Below, piece after piece: positions 1-7,601 of a stretch of DNA of 41,498 nucleotides (position 1 is its first letter; each line of letters begins with the position of its first letter). The position numbers were made by a program, and so were the translations under genes. Below the pieces are notes generated by a model. The model saw only the letters and a list, made by a program, of their open reading frames with translations, did no database searches and was not told the origin of the DNA. The DNA comes from Acidobacteriota bacterium (GTDB taxonomy: Bacteria; Actinomycetota; Acidimicrobiia; Acidimicrobiales; Acidimicrobilacustridaceae). The stretch covers positions 1-41,498 of the forward strand of contig JAGWYK010000014.1 of assembly GCA_018969405.1 (NCBI GenBank). The letters are read 5' to 3'.

Positions 1-83
1 GGATCCGAGCGGGTTGGCGACCACGCTCGGTGACTGAGTAGATTGCCGTTCCCAGTCGGTCGCTCCCGGGCGTCGACGGCCAC

Positions 84-170
84 GTCGGAGTGGCGGAATA
101 GGCAGACGCGCCAGCCTAAGGAGCTGGTGCCCGCAAGGGCGTGGGGGTTCAAGTCCCCCCTCCGACACCA
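84..170 (+). tRNA. tRNA-Leu, anticodon AAG, CCA encoded
   Basis: A full class II cloverleaf is visible. The 7-bp acceptor stem is GTCGGAG/CTCCGAC, followed by A73 (as leucine tRNAs require) and an encoded CCA. The D-arm contains GGCGGAATAGGCAGACGC, a typical bacterial tRNA-Leu sequence. The long variable arm is TGCCCGCAAGGGCGTG, and the T-arm is GGGGGTTCAAGTCCCCC. The anticodon stem CCAGC/GCTGG (111-115 and 123-127) closes the 7-nt loop CTAAGGA, so positions 34-36 are AAG at 118-120. That anticodon reads CUU, and CUC/CUA as well if A34 is deaminated to inosine. Most bacteria use GAG for this codon box, so A34 here is unusual. The leucine identity is very secure. Confidence 0.96.
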
Positions 171-231
171 CGGCTCGGCGAATGATCTCCAGTGTCCGAA
201 TCCGATCGACGGACAGTTCCGGCGCCCGTCG

Positions 232-237
232 TAGGGT
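232..237 (+). promoter_or_regulatory. candidate -10 hexamer (TAGGGT) of the collagen-like operon
   Basis: TAGGGT lies in the gap between the tRNA and the collagen-like gene, and the same hexamer precedes the genes at 7602 and 34890. No good -35 is visible. If used, it gives a leader of about 180 nt before the start at 424. That leader contains a GTGCGG-A-CCGCAC dyad at 264-276. Nothing else can be assigned in 171-423. Confidence 0.35.
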
Positions 238-423
238 GATCTGAGGCGCGTTCCCACTGCGCGGTGCGGACCGCACATGTTGCGACATGGGTCGATGGGC
301 CCGCGCTGCGCTACCGAACTGCTCCGCTGGCCGCCCCGCTGGGCGATTCCACGGAGCGGAGGCGTTCGTAGGTTCTCGTCACGGATCCGACGCGGGTCCG
401 TCGTCCACCTGCGAAGGAGAATC

Positions 424-1908
424 ATGCGCACGAGTTCCGATCGTCGATCCGTCGACGCCCTGTCGTCCTCCGAGGCCCGTCCCGAACCATCGGGTCGTCG
501 TGTCGGTCGCCCGCTCCATCGACGCCGGGCGGCCCAGTTCGGCGCCGCCACCGCAGTGGCCGTGTCGCTGGCTGCTCCGCTCGGGTCGTTGCTGACTGCT
601 GAGGCGGTCGGCGCCGTGGTCGTCTCGGCTGAGGACGGTCCGGTCGCCAGCGCCTCGGCGTTCGTGACCGTCACCCCCACCCGTCTGCTCGACTCACGTC
701 CGGGTTCCGGAATCGACAACGCCGGTGTGGCCGCCGGGCCGTTCGCCCCTGCGACCACGACGATGGTGCCGATCACCGGCCGGGCCGACATCCCCGACGA
801 CGGTTCCGTGGCGGCGGTGGCCATCAGCCTGACCGCGGTGGCCGGCGTACCCGGATACCTGGCCACCTGGTCCGGTGACGGCACCCGACCGAACACCTCT
901 GCTCTGAACGTCGATGCCAGCGGTCCGGCCACCTCCGGCGTGATCGTCCCGGTGGGCGAGGGCGGGGACATCGCCATCTACAACCAGAACGCCACGCAGA
1001 TCGTCGTCGACGTCATCGGCTACTTCTCGACCACCGCCGCCATGGGGCCGACCGGTGCCACCGGTGCCACCGGTGCGACCGGTGCGACGGGCGCGACGGG
1101 CGCTCCGGTCCACTTCCTCGGCACTTGGAGCGACATCACGACCTACACCATCGGCGATGCGGTCGCCGTCGAAGGCACCTCGTACATCTCGCTGATCCCG
1201 TCGAACACCGACAACGACCCGACCGATCCCGCCAACTCGGCGAAATGGGCGGTGCTCGCCCAGGCCGGCGCGACCGGGCCCACCGGTCCCATCGGACCCA
1301 CCGGCGCCACCGGCCCGGCCGGTCCCACCGGGCAGGCGGGTCCCACCGGACCCTCGGGCCCCACCGGTCCCGCCGGTGCCACCGGCGCCACGGGCGCCAC
1401 CGGATCGGTCGGTATCCAGGGTCCGATCGGTGCCACCGGCGCCACGGGTGCGACCGGTGCGACCGGTCCCGCAGGGTTCACCTTCGGGGACTTCACGAAC
1501 TCGCTGACCAGTCCGGTCACGATCTCGGGGACGACCAACGTGCTCAACGTGGGAGCGCCGAGCGGTCCGGTCTACGCCACCGGCACCCTCACCATCACCA
1601 GCACCCGTCCCGCCGGGTCCGGTCTGTGGGTCGGCTACGCGGAGTGCTCGTGGTCGGGGGGCGGCGTTCTCGGCAACACCGCCCGGACCCCGATCATCTT
1701 CAACGCCGCTGATCCCACCATGCCGGGCTCGGAGCTGGTGGTCATGGCCACGATCCCGAACGCCGGGACCGCCGCGGTGAACTGCACCGTCACGGGTGTC
1801 AGCGGCACCGGTGATCCGACCGTCCAGGTCATCGTGACCGGAGCATCGGGCCTGTCGGTGAACCAGCTCGCCAGTGGGTACACGACCTTCACCGGTCCGA
1901 TCTCATGA
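424..1908 (+). CDS. secreted collagen-like (G-X-T repeat) surface protein
   Basis: The protein is 494 aa. I chose the ATG at 424 because GAAGGAG lies 7 nt upstream; the frame is open further upstream but has no ribosome site. A basic N-terminus and a hydrophobic run (about residues 38-60) look like a long actinobacterial signal peptide. A beta-rich domain with the motif [11 protein letters not shown] (84-94), common in secreted actinobacterial proteins, runs to about 203. Two collagen-like blocks follow. The first, 208-228, has 7 triplets, nearly all GAT or GPT. The second, 282-350, has 23 triplets, 14 of them ending in Thr. Between them (229-280) is a Trp- and Tyr-containing domain resembling a small carbohydrate-binding module. 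Residues 351-494 form an unrecognised domain with two Cys. No LPxTG sorting signal or C-terminal membrane helix is seen. Its stop overlaps the next start (ATGA). The function is probably extracellular structure or adhesion (inference). Confidence 0.85.
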   Translation: MRTSSDRRSVDALSSSEARPEPSGRRVGRPLHRRRAAQFGAATAVAVSLAAPLGSLLTAEAVGAVVVSAEDGPVASASAFVTVTPTRLLDSRPGSGIDNAGVAAGPFAPATTTMVPITGRADIPDDGSVAAVAISLTAVAGVPGYLATWSGDGTRPNTSALNVDASGPATSGVIVPVGEGGDIAIYNQNATQIVVDVIGYFSTTAAMGPTGATGATGATGATGATGAPVHFLGTWSDITTYTIGDAVAVEGTSYISLIPSNTDNDPTDPANSAKWAVLAQAGATGPTGPIGPTGATGPAGPTGQAGPTGPSGPTGPAGATGATGATGSVGIQGPIGATGATGATGATGPAGFTFGDFTNSLTSPVTISGTTNVLNVGAPSGPVYATGTLTITSTRPAGSGLWVGYAECSWSGGGVLGNTARTPIIFNAADPTMPGSELVVMATIPNAGTAAVNCTVTGVSGTGDPTVQVIVTGASGLSVNQLASGYTTFTGPIS

Positions 1909-2504
1909 GCGACACCGCGCTGGCGTCGTCCTCGTTCTCCGTCGCCCCCCGGCGGCGGAGTTCGAGGCGCCCCCTCATCATCGGACTTGCGGTCGTCGCG
2001 GTGGCCCTGCTCGCTGGATCGTTCTTCATCGGACGATCCAGCGGCGGGTCCACCGCGGGCTCGGCGGCCAGTTCGAACAACGTCGATGAACTGCTGGCCT
2101 CGGGTCTGCAGCTCCATCTGAGCGGACAGGTGCCGCAGGCGAAGGCCGTCTACGAGCGGGTGCTCTCGATCGATCCGGAGAACGCCTACGCCAACTACAA
2201 CCTCGGGGAGATCGCCCAGGTCGCCGGCGATGACGCCACGGCGCTCAGCCACTACGACCGGGCACTCGCCACCGATCCCACACTCCTCTCGGCCATGTAC
2301 AACCGGGCGCTGGTGCTGCGGGACACCGGTGATCCCGGTCAGGCCACCGTCGAGCTGCGCAAGGTGGTGGCCGCCGATCCGAGCAATGCCGGTGCCGCCT
2401 ACAACCTCGGGGTGCTGCTCATCGCCGGTGGCGATGCGGTCAACGGTGTGGCCCTGGTGAACCATGCCATCGAGCTCGACCCGTCCATCAAGCGTCCCGG
2501 CTGA
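1905..2504 (+). CDS. membrane-anchored tetratricopeptide (TPR) protein
   Basis: The protein is 199 aa. A short Arg-rich cytoplasmic tail is followed by one transmembrane helix (about 23-43, [19 protein letters not shown]) and a Ser/Gly linker. About four TPR units follow, at roughly 60-93, 94-127, 128-161 and 162-195, with the usual pattern ([21 protein letters not shown]). The charge pattern places the TPR domain outside the membrane. TPR domains bind partner proteins. The start overlaps the collagen-like stop by 4 nt (ATGA) and the stop shares one base with the glycosyltransferase start (TGATG), so the three genes are probably translated together. A scaffold role for export or modification of the collagen-like protein is inferred from position only. 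Confidence 0.85.
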   Translation: MSDTALASSSFSVAPRRRSSRRPLIIGLAVVAVALLAGSFFIGRSSGGSTAGSAASSNNVDELLASGLQLHLSGQVPQAKAVYERVLSIDPENAYANYNLGEIAQVAGDDATALSHYDRALATDPTLLSAMYNRALVLRDTGDPGQATVELRKVVAADPSNAGAAYNLGVLLIAGGDAVNGVALVNHAIELDPSIKRPG

Positions 2505-3625
2505 TGGGTGGATCTGCTCCTCGGATCGTCCTGACCATGATCGTGAAGGACGAGGCCCATGTGATCGAGCGCTGCATCGCATCGATCCGCCCGCTGATCG
2601 ATGCGTACGCGATCGTCGACACGGGCAGCAGCGACGGAACCCAGAACCGGATCAGGGAACTGCTCGCTGACCTTCCGGGAGCGGTCGTCGACCGGCCGTG
2701 GGCGGACTTCGCCACCAATCGCACCCAGGCCCTCGATCTCTCGCGAACATTCGGTGAGTTCGCCCTGATGATCGACGCCGATGTGCAGTGTCGGATCGAT
2801 CCGGGCCTCGACGTCGAGATGTGGAGACGCTCGCTCGACGCCGATGTGTATCGGATCGAGTTCCACGACGGCGTGCAGTACCAGCGCCCGCTGCTCAGCT
2901 CCACGGCCCTGCCGTTCGTCTACCGCGGCGTGCTCCACGAGTTCCTCGACATCCCCGCCGACGCACGCGACGGCGGGATCATCGAGGGCATCCACTACGT
3001 GTCCAGTCACGACGGTGCCCGATCGCAGAACCCCTCCAAGTTCAGCGACGACGCGGCGCTGCTGACCGCCGTGCTGGCCTCGGGGGCGGAACCGGCTCTC
3101 GAGGCGCGGCACACCTTTTATCTGGCCCAGAGCCTCCGGGACGCCGGCAACCTCGCCGGGGCGGAGATGGTCTATGCATCTCGTGCCGCCATGGGCGGTT
3201 GGCCGGAGGAGGTCTATGTGGCGCAGCTGTCCCGGACGCGGCTGCTCCATGCGCTCGGTCGGCGGATCGGGGAGTCGATCGAGGTGGCGGCCCGGGCCCA
3301 GGAGGCGGTGCCCACCCGGGCCGAGGCCTGGTGCGAGGTGGCGGCGCAGGCCCGCCTGGCCGGACTGATGCAGCTCGCCCATGCGTTCTCGGCGAGAGCC
3401 GTCGCCATCGAACAGCCCGCTGATGGACTCTTCGTCGAGACCGACTGCTACCGATGGCGGGCGCGGTATGAGTATGCGCTCTCTGCGTTCTATGTCGGCG
3501 ATCTGGGTGGAGGCGCCCGGGCCTGCCACCGGCTTCTCTATGAGGATCTGCTGCCCGAACCCGAGCGGGAGGCGATCGTCGCCGCGTTGGATTTCTATCC
3601 GCAGGACGCCTTCACCTACACCTGA
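2504..3625 (+). CDS. family 2 glycosyltransferase with helical C-terminal domain
   Basis: The protein is 373 aa. The N-terminal GT-A domain opens with PRIVLTMIVKDEAHVIERCI, then the nucleotide-sugar motif DTGSSDGT (39-46) and the metal-binding DAD (91-93). This is the layout of the family 2 branch that includes the peptide S-glycosyltransferase SunS and TPR-containing glycosyltransferases. Residues beyond about 190 are alpha-helical and Ala-rich, resembling degenerate TPRs. No membrane segment is visible, so it should act in the cytoplasm. It is coupled to the upstream TPR gene through TGATG. Its tail overlaps the convergent gene at 3616-4077 by 10 bp. A protein acceptor, possibly the Thr-rich repeats of the collagen-like protein, is suggested by the operon but not shown. 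Confidence 0.9.
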   Translation: MGGSAPRIVLTMIVKDEAHVIERCIASIRPLIDAYAIVDTGSSDGTQNRIRELLADLPGAVVDRPWADFATNRTQALDLSRTFGEFALMIDADVQCRIDPGLDVEMWRRSLDADVYRIEFHDGVQYQRPLLSSTALPFVYRGVLHEFLDIPADARDGGIIEGIHYVSSHDGARSQNPSKFSDDAALLTAVLASGAEPALEARHTFYLAQSLRDAGNLAGAEMVYASRAAMGGWPEEVYVAQLSRTRLLHALGRRIGESIEVAARAQEAVPTRAEAWCEVAAQARLAGLMQLAHAFSARAVAIEQPADGLFVETDCYRWRARYEYALSAFYVGDLGGGARACHRLLYEDLLPEPEREAIVAALDFYPQDAFTYT

Positions 3626-4077
3626 GGCGGGTGGGGGAGACGCTCGAGACGCCGTCGGTGCCAGAACGATCCGGCGAACCATCCGGCCGTGCTGATGATC
3701 AGACCCCCGCCGGCGAGGGTTCCAATCGTGGAGAGTCCGGCGATCGCGGCCATGGAGAAGAGCTCGAGCGGGGAGGCGAGCATCGAGGGAGTCTCGGAGG
3801 TGCGGTGCTGGTGGGTGAGGATCCAGACCAACCAGAGGCTCTCGGCGACGACGAGGACGATCCCGATCCCCAGCGTGATGCCGCCGATCCAGCGGACGCT
3901 GCGGCCCTTCGCCCCGCCCGCAGCCCCGGCGATGCCGAGAAGAGTTCCGAGGATCGGGATGAAGATGAGGGCTTCGAGTCCATCGTCGATGGTGATCATC
4001 GAGAGGTAGAGGGTTGTGAGACCACCAGCGAGGAGGGTGGAACAACCTCCGACGATGAGGCCCCGACGCAGATCCAC
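3616..4077 (-). CDS. predicted four-helix membrane protein
   Basis: I do not recognise a family. The proposed GTG start at 4077 gives 153 aa beginning MDLRRGLIVGG. Four hydrophobic segments are visible: LIVGGCSTLLAGGLTTLYLSM, ALIFIPILGTLLGIAGAAG, a third around GIGIVLVVAESLWLVWIL, and a last one with STIGTLAGGGLIISTAG. The C-terminus is basic (HRRRLERLPHPP). The frame stays open upstream of 4077, so the start is uncertain. The gene is convergent with the glycosyltransferase (10 bp overlap) and divergent from the DUF2804 gene. Four regular membrane spans in this frame make it more likely a gene than a shadow, but it could still be spurious. Confidence 0.5.
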   Translation of the reverse strand: MDLRRGLIVGGCSTLLAGGLTTLYLSMITIDDGLEALIFIPILGTLLGIAGAAGGAKGRSVRWIGGITLGIGIVLVVAESLWLVWILTHQHRTSETPSMLASPLELFSMAAIAGLSTIGTLAGGGLIISTAGWFAGSFWHRRRLERLPHPPQV

Positions 4078-4161
4078 CGGTACATCCCAGCACAGATCCA
4101 GATCCGATGTGCCGGCTTCGACGCCTCCCGCCGCCGGCGGAGTTGCGGAAGTTCGATCGGG

Positions 4162-4167
4162 TAGAAC
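4162..4167 (+). promoter_or_regulatory. candidate leaderless promoter -10 (TAGAAC) of the DUF2804 gene
   Basis: TAGAAC is followed by exactly 6 nt (TGGCCC) and then the ATG at 4174, and no Shine-Dalgarno is present. The same 6-nt spacing from a -10-like hexamer to the start codon recurs at five other genes in this window, as expected for leaderless transcripts. Confidence 0.45.
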
Positions 4168-4173
4168 TGGCCC

Positions 4174-4977
4174 ATGACCCACGAACCCGAACTGTTCGAG
4201 CCCGTCGACCTGTGCGCAACCGACGGACGGCTCGCCCCCGCCGCCCGAGGCTGGTCGCGACGTCCGCTGCATCGCGCCAACATCGACGGGACCGACATCG
4301 GGCGGAACAAGCGCTGGGACTACTGGGCGGTGCTCGGTGGCGATGTGGTGGTCTCCTGTGTGTACTCCGACATCGATGTGATCGGGCTGGCCGATGTCTG
4401 GTGGGCCGACCTGCGCACCGGACGCAGCGGTGGCGTCGGCATCATCGCCGAACCGGGCGTCATGCACCTGCCGCAGGTCTGCGGCACCGCCGATCTCCTG
4501 GTCGATCGTGACGGTCTGCGCCTCGAGATCGATGCCGACACCACGGAGGGCACTCGACTGCGCGCGACCTGGACCGAACCCGACGGTCGACCCGCCTCCT
4601 TCGACATCGCCGTGGAGCGCCCGGCCGAGATGGAATCGATCAATGTGGTCATCCCGTGGAGCGAGGACACCTTCAACTTCACCTCGAAGCAGCAGGCCCT
4701 GCACGCCTCCGGTGTGCTGCGCGTGGGCGCCGAGACCTTCACCATCGGCGGCGAGACCGACGCCTGGGGGGTGCTGGATGTGGGTCGGGGTCGATGGCCG
4801 TCATCGATCGTGTGGAACTGGGGCGGGGGAGCGGGCCGCGCTGGCGACACCATCGTCGGTCTCCAGTTCGGCGCCCGCTGGACCGAGGGGACCGGCTTCG
4901 TGGTGGACGACACCGGTCGGCGGGTGGAGTTCGATGAGCTGCAGGGCTTCGCCGAGGAGGCCCGCCAGCGCTGGTGA
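4174..4977 (+). CDS. DUF2804 family protein, shortened
   Basis: The protein is 267 aa. Family hallmarks are LFEPVDLCATDGRLAPAARGWSRRPLHR near the N-terminus (about residues 7-34), KRWDYWAVLG, FNFTSKQQALHASGVL, and GVLDVGRGRWPSSIVWNWGGG. The C-terminal hallmark ELQGFAEEARQRW is also present. DUF2804 proteins are typically over 300 aa as I remember them. Here a block appears to be missing between ARWTEGTGF (about residue 240) and the C-terminal motif, with the frame kept. The function of DUF2804 is unknown; the fold resembles lipocalin-like beta barrels (family knowledge). The ATG follows a putative -10 by 6 nt, suggesting a leaderless mRNA. It is convergent with the monooxygenase gene that follows. 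Confidence 0.85.
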   Translation: MTHEPELFEPVDLCATDGRLAPAARGWSRRPLHRANIDGTDIGRNKRWDYWAVLGGDVVVSCVYSDIDVIGLADVWWADLRTGRSGGVGIIAEPGVMHLPQVCGTADLLVDRDGLRLEIDADTTEGTRLRATWTEPDGRPASFDIAVERPAEMESINVVIPWSEDTFNFTSKQQALHASGVLRVGAETFTIGGETDAWGVLDVGRGRWPSSIVWNWGGGAGRAGDTIVGLQFGARWTEGTGFVVDDTGRRVEFDELQGFAEEARQRW

Positions 4978-4995
4978 GCGAGTGCCGAGACGAAC

Positions 4996-6876
4996 TCAGT
5001 CGAAGACGATGGCCTCGGGGTCGGGATAGGAGGTCATGCGGAAGTAGTCGCAGGTCTCCCACGGCGCGTTGACCTGCATCCGCCCGCGGGAGTTCACGTA
5101 GTAGTTCTTGTGCTTCGAGGTCTCCTCGGTGACCATGATGATCCTCTGCGACTCCTCGACGAGTCGCCGGTTGTACTCCTCGAAGGCCTCCCGGGTGACC
5201 TCCACGGTGGAATGTCCTCCCTCGATCATGCCGGTGAGACAACGAGCCACGAACCCCGCCCACATCTGGTACCAGGCCGGCAGCGCCACCCCGCCCGAGA
5301 CCGGCTGCGAGTTCGGTCCGTAGAGGATGAACAGGTTCGGGAAGTCCGGGACCATCATGCCGACATAGGCCATCGGGGTCTCCTCCTCCCAACGATCGTG
5401 CAGGTTCGCTCCGCCCCGGCCGAAGTACTCGGCCGGCCAGAGGTACTTCACGATGTCGAACCCGGTGGCGGTGATGACGATGTCGAGGTCGTGATGCAAC
5501 CCATCCGCGGTCTCGATGCCGCCGGCGGTGAACCGCACGATCTCGGAGGTGACCAGTTCGACGTCGTCGCGGGTGAGCGCTCGGTACCAGCCGTTGTCCA
5601 CGATGGGGCGGCGCACCATGGGTGCGTGGTCGGGCATGAGGCGATCGATGAGGTCCTGGCGGCCGCCGGTCTCGGTGCGGATGTAGTCGGTGAGGAAGGC
5701 GCGGACGTTCTCCGAGGTCTGGGTGATGCGTCCGCCGGTGGCCTCGAACTCCGGATCGCGGATGAGGAAATCCCGATGGAAGTTGAACAGGTGCATGATC
5801 GAGGTGATCCGGCACCAGTTCCAGTAACCGGGCATGGAGTCGATCAGCCACCGCGTCTCCGGTTCGACATGGCGGCCGTACTTGTCGCGGGGACTGATCC
5901 ACTGAGGGGTGCGGACGAACACGTCGGTGTGGCCGGCCATCTCGGCCACGCGGGCCAGCAGCTGCACGCCGGTGGAACCGTTGCCGATGACCGCCACCCG
6001 CTTCCCGGTGAGGTCGAGATCGGCGGGCCAGCGGCTGGGATGGATGACGGTGCCGCCGAAGGCCTCGACGCCCGGGAACTCCGGCTGCTTGGGATTGGCG
6101 AACAGTCCCGCGGCGCTCACGATGGCGTTGACCGTACGTGTGCTCGTGCTGCCGTCGGTCCGCCGGAAGGTCACCTCCCACCGGGCGGTGTCGTCGTCGA
6201 ACCGAGCCTCGACGAGGTCGTGGTCGAACCGCACCTTGGGCATGACCCCGAACCTGGTGGCGATGTGGTTCAGGTAGGCCTTCACCTCAGGACCGCGGGC
6301 GAAGTACTCGGTCCAGGGGTAGGACTTCTCGAAACTGAACTCGTAGGAGGCGCTGAGTGTGTCGACCCGGATGTCGGGGTAGGAATGGATGCTCCAGGTC
6401 CCCCCGAGCTCGGACCGCCGTTCGTACACGGTGTAGGGGATGCCCAGCTGCTCGAACTGCACGGCGGTGGCGATGCCGTTGAAGCCCCCGCCCACGATGG
6501 CCACATGGAAATCCTCGGGAACCTTGCCGGATCCATCCGGCCAGTCGGCGAAGAACGGGTAGTCCTCGAACGACAGCACCTGCTTGCGCAGGTCGAAGTC
6601 TCCCTCCGGAGTGGGTACCCCCAGCACCATGTCGAGCATGGTGCGGATCTCCTCGTCGGAGGGGACGCGGAGGCGCCAGTGCGGTAGATCGCTGCTGAGC
6701 AGTTCGACACAGCGTTCGATGAGACGGTCTCGGTCCTCCGGTGAGAGCGAGGCCACCGGACCGAGACGGGCGATCTCGGGATCGCCGCAGGCCTGGAAGA
6801 TGGCGATGCGCAGGGCGGCGAGATCGGCGTACTCGACGGCTCGGCGGATGAAGAGCGGATCGACGGTGGTGGTCAT
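4996..6876 (-). CDS. FAD-dependent Baeyer-Villiger-type monooxygenase with N-terminal extension
   Basis: The protein is 626 aa from the ATG at 6876. It carries an N-terminal helical extension of about 120 residues, as in 4-hydroxyacetophenone monooxygenases. The FAD Rossmann motif is VAIVGGGFNGIA (125-136), followed by LGGTWSIHSYPDIRVD. The type I Baeyer-Villiger signature FxGxxxHxxxWP matches exactly at 273-284 (FGGTVIHPSRWP). The NADPH Rossmann motif is VIGNGSTG (296-303), and ATGFD lies late. Such enzymes insert oxygen next to a ketone using NADPH and O2. The substrate cannot be read from sequence. The gene lies 17 bp downstream of the TetR gene on the same strand, so the two are probably cotranscribed and the regulator probably controls this enzyme. 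No strong Shine-Dalgarno precedes the ATG. Confidence 0.92.
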   Translation of the reverse strand: MTTTVDPLFIRRAVEYADLAALRIAIFQACGDPEIARLGPVASLSPEDRDRLIERCVELLSSDLPHWRLRVPSDEEIRTMLDMVLGVPTPEGDFDLRKQVLSFEDYPFFADWPDGSGKVPEDFHVAIVGGGFNGIATAVQFEQLGIPYTVYERRSELGGTWSIHSYPDIRVDTLSASYEFSFEKSYPWTEYFARGPEVKAYLNHIATRFGVMPKVRFDHDLVEARFDDDTARWEVTFRRTDGSTSTRTVNAIVSAAGLFANPKQPEFPGVEAFGGTVIHPSRWPADLDLTGKRVAVIGNGSTGVQLLARVAEMAGHTDVFVRTPQWISPRDKYGRHVEPETRWLIDSMPGYWNWCRITSIMHLFNFHRDFLIRDPEFEATGGRITQTSENVRAFLTDYIRTETGGRQDLIDRLMPDHAPMVRRPIVDNGWYRALTRDDVELVTSEIVRFTAGGIETADGLHHDLDIVITATGFDIVKYLWPAEYFGRGGANLHDRWEEETPMAYVGMMVPDFPNLFILYGPNSQPVSGGVALPAWYQMWAGFVARCLTGMIEGGHSTVEVTREAFEEYNRRLVEESQRIIMVTEETSKHKNYYVNSRGRMQVNAPWETCDYFRMTSYPDPEAIVFD

Positions 6877-6893
6877 GATGGATGGGGATCGGA

Positions 6894-7505
6894 TCAGTGG
6901 GAGTCGCGGCGCGGGGGGCCGGCGAGATCGGACAGGTGCTCGTTGACGATGGCTCGGAGTCGATCGGCGGGGATTCCGTCGGGGGTGTGGAGGGTGTGGA
7001 GGGAGAGACCGTCGATGAGGGCATGCAGGCGCATCGCCTCGAGGTCGAGATCCCGTGCGACATGCACGAGACCCGTGCTCTGCCAGGTGCCGAGCGCCGT
7101 CCTGACGGCCCTGCGCACGCGTCCGTCGAGGGTGGCGAGGAGCTCCCGGGCCTCGGGGCTCTGCGTGTTCTCGGCGAGCAGCAGCATCCACACCGAGGCC
7201 TGGCGCCGACGCTCAGGGGAGTCCGGGATGGCGATCATGACGGCCTCGACCGCCGTGGCCAGTGAGCCGTCGGTGAGGTCGAGGCTCGAGGCGCGCTGCA
7301 GGTTGCGCTCCCACACCTGACTGACCGCCGCGTAGAGGATGTCGGTGCGCGACGGGAAGTACGTCGCGATGTTGCTCTTGGACTCGCCGGCCTCCTCGGC
7401 GAGATGGCGGATGGAGATGGCCCCGGCGCCGTCTCGCTCCAACAGGCGCCAGAGCGCCTCGAGGTGCTGCTGTCGACGCTCGTCGTGGTCGACGATCTTC
7501 GGCAT
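6894..7505 (-). CDS. TetR-family transcriptional regulator
   Basis: The protein is 203 aa. The N-terminal TetR helix-turn-helix spans about residues 10-56 (RRQQHLEALWRLLERDGAGAISI, HLAEEAGESKSNIATYFPSRTDIL). The helical C-terminal half is the usual ligand and dimer domain, with no recognisable ligand signature. The start has a GAGGGGAGG Shine-Dalgarno. It is first in a probable operon with the Baeyer-Villiger monooxygenase and divergent from the two-domain SnoaL gene. Repression of both sides through the 96-bp intergenic region is the simplest expectation. Confidence 0.93.
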   Translation of the reverse strand: MPKIVDHDERRQQHLEALWRLLERDGAGAISIRHLAEEAGESKSNIATYFPSRTDILYAAVSQVWERNLQRASSLDLTDGSLATAVEAVMIAIPDSPERRRQASVWMLLLAENTQSPEARELLATLDGRVRRAVRTALGTWQSTGLVHVARDLDLEAMRLHALIDGLSLHTLHTPDGIPADRLRAIVNEHLSDLAGPPRRDSH

Positions 7506-7539
7506 CGTTCCTCCCCTCGGATGCTGATCGGCGGGTGGA

Positions 7540-7545
7540 ACAGTA
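7540..7545 (-). promoter_or_regulatory. candidate -10 (TACTGT) of the TetR-monooxygenase operon
   Basis: Read on the minus strand, TACTGT lies 34 nt before the TetR ATG, with the Shine-Dalgarno GAGGGGAGG between. There is no convincing -35. The assignment rests on the TANNNT pattern and position. Confidence 0.35.
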
Positions 7546-7558
7546 CCCCCTGCTCACG

Positions 7559-7590
7559 CCGGTCCCAGCGGGTAGGGTGCCCGCCACCGG
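7559..7590 (+). promoter_or_regulatory. nested dyad around candidate -10 (TAGGGT) of the SnoaL gene
   Basis: An outer inverted repeat CCGGT (7559-7563)/ACCGG (7586-7590) encloses an inner one, GCGGG (7568-7572)/CCCGC (7580-7584). The loop holds TAGGGT (7573-7578), the likely -10. It lies in the divergent TetR/SnoaL promoter and is a natural candidate operator for the TetR protein. An RNA hairpin is the alternative. Confidence 0.4.
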
Positions 7591-7601
7591 AAGGAGCCCC
7601 G

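Noticed and set aside
84-170. tRNA-Leu as an integration site for a mobile island
   Set aside because: No integrase, no repeated tRNA 3' end and no composition break beside it were seen in the window.
277-423. Upstream start at 277 for the collagen-like protein
   Set aside because: It has no ribosome site and would put an Arg/Trp-rich non-signal stretch before a good signal peptide. The ATG at 424 has GAAGGAG.
1053-1476. GC-rich tandem repeats as a DNA-level repeat element
   Set aside because: They follow the Gly-X-Thr codon pattern of the collagen-like protein and need no separate explanation.
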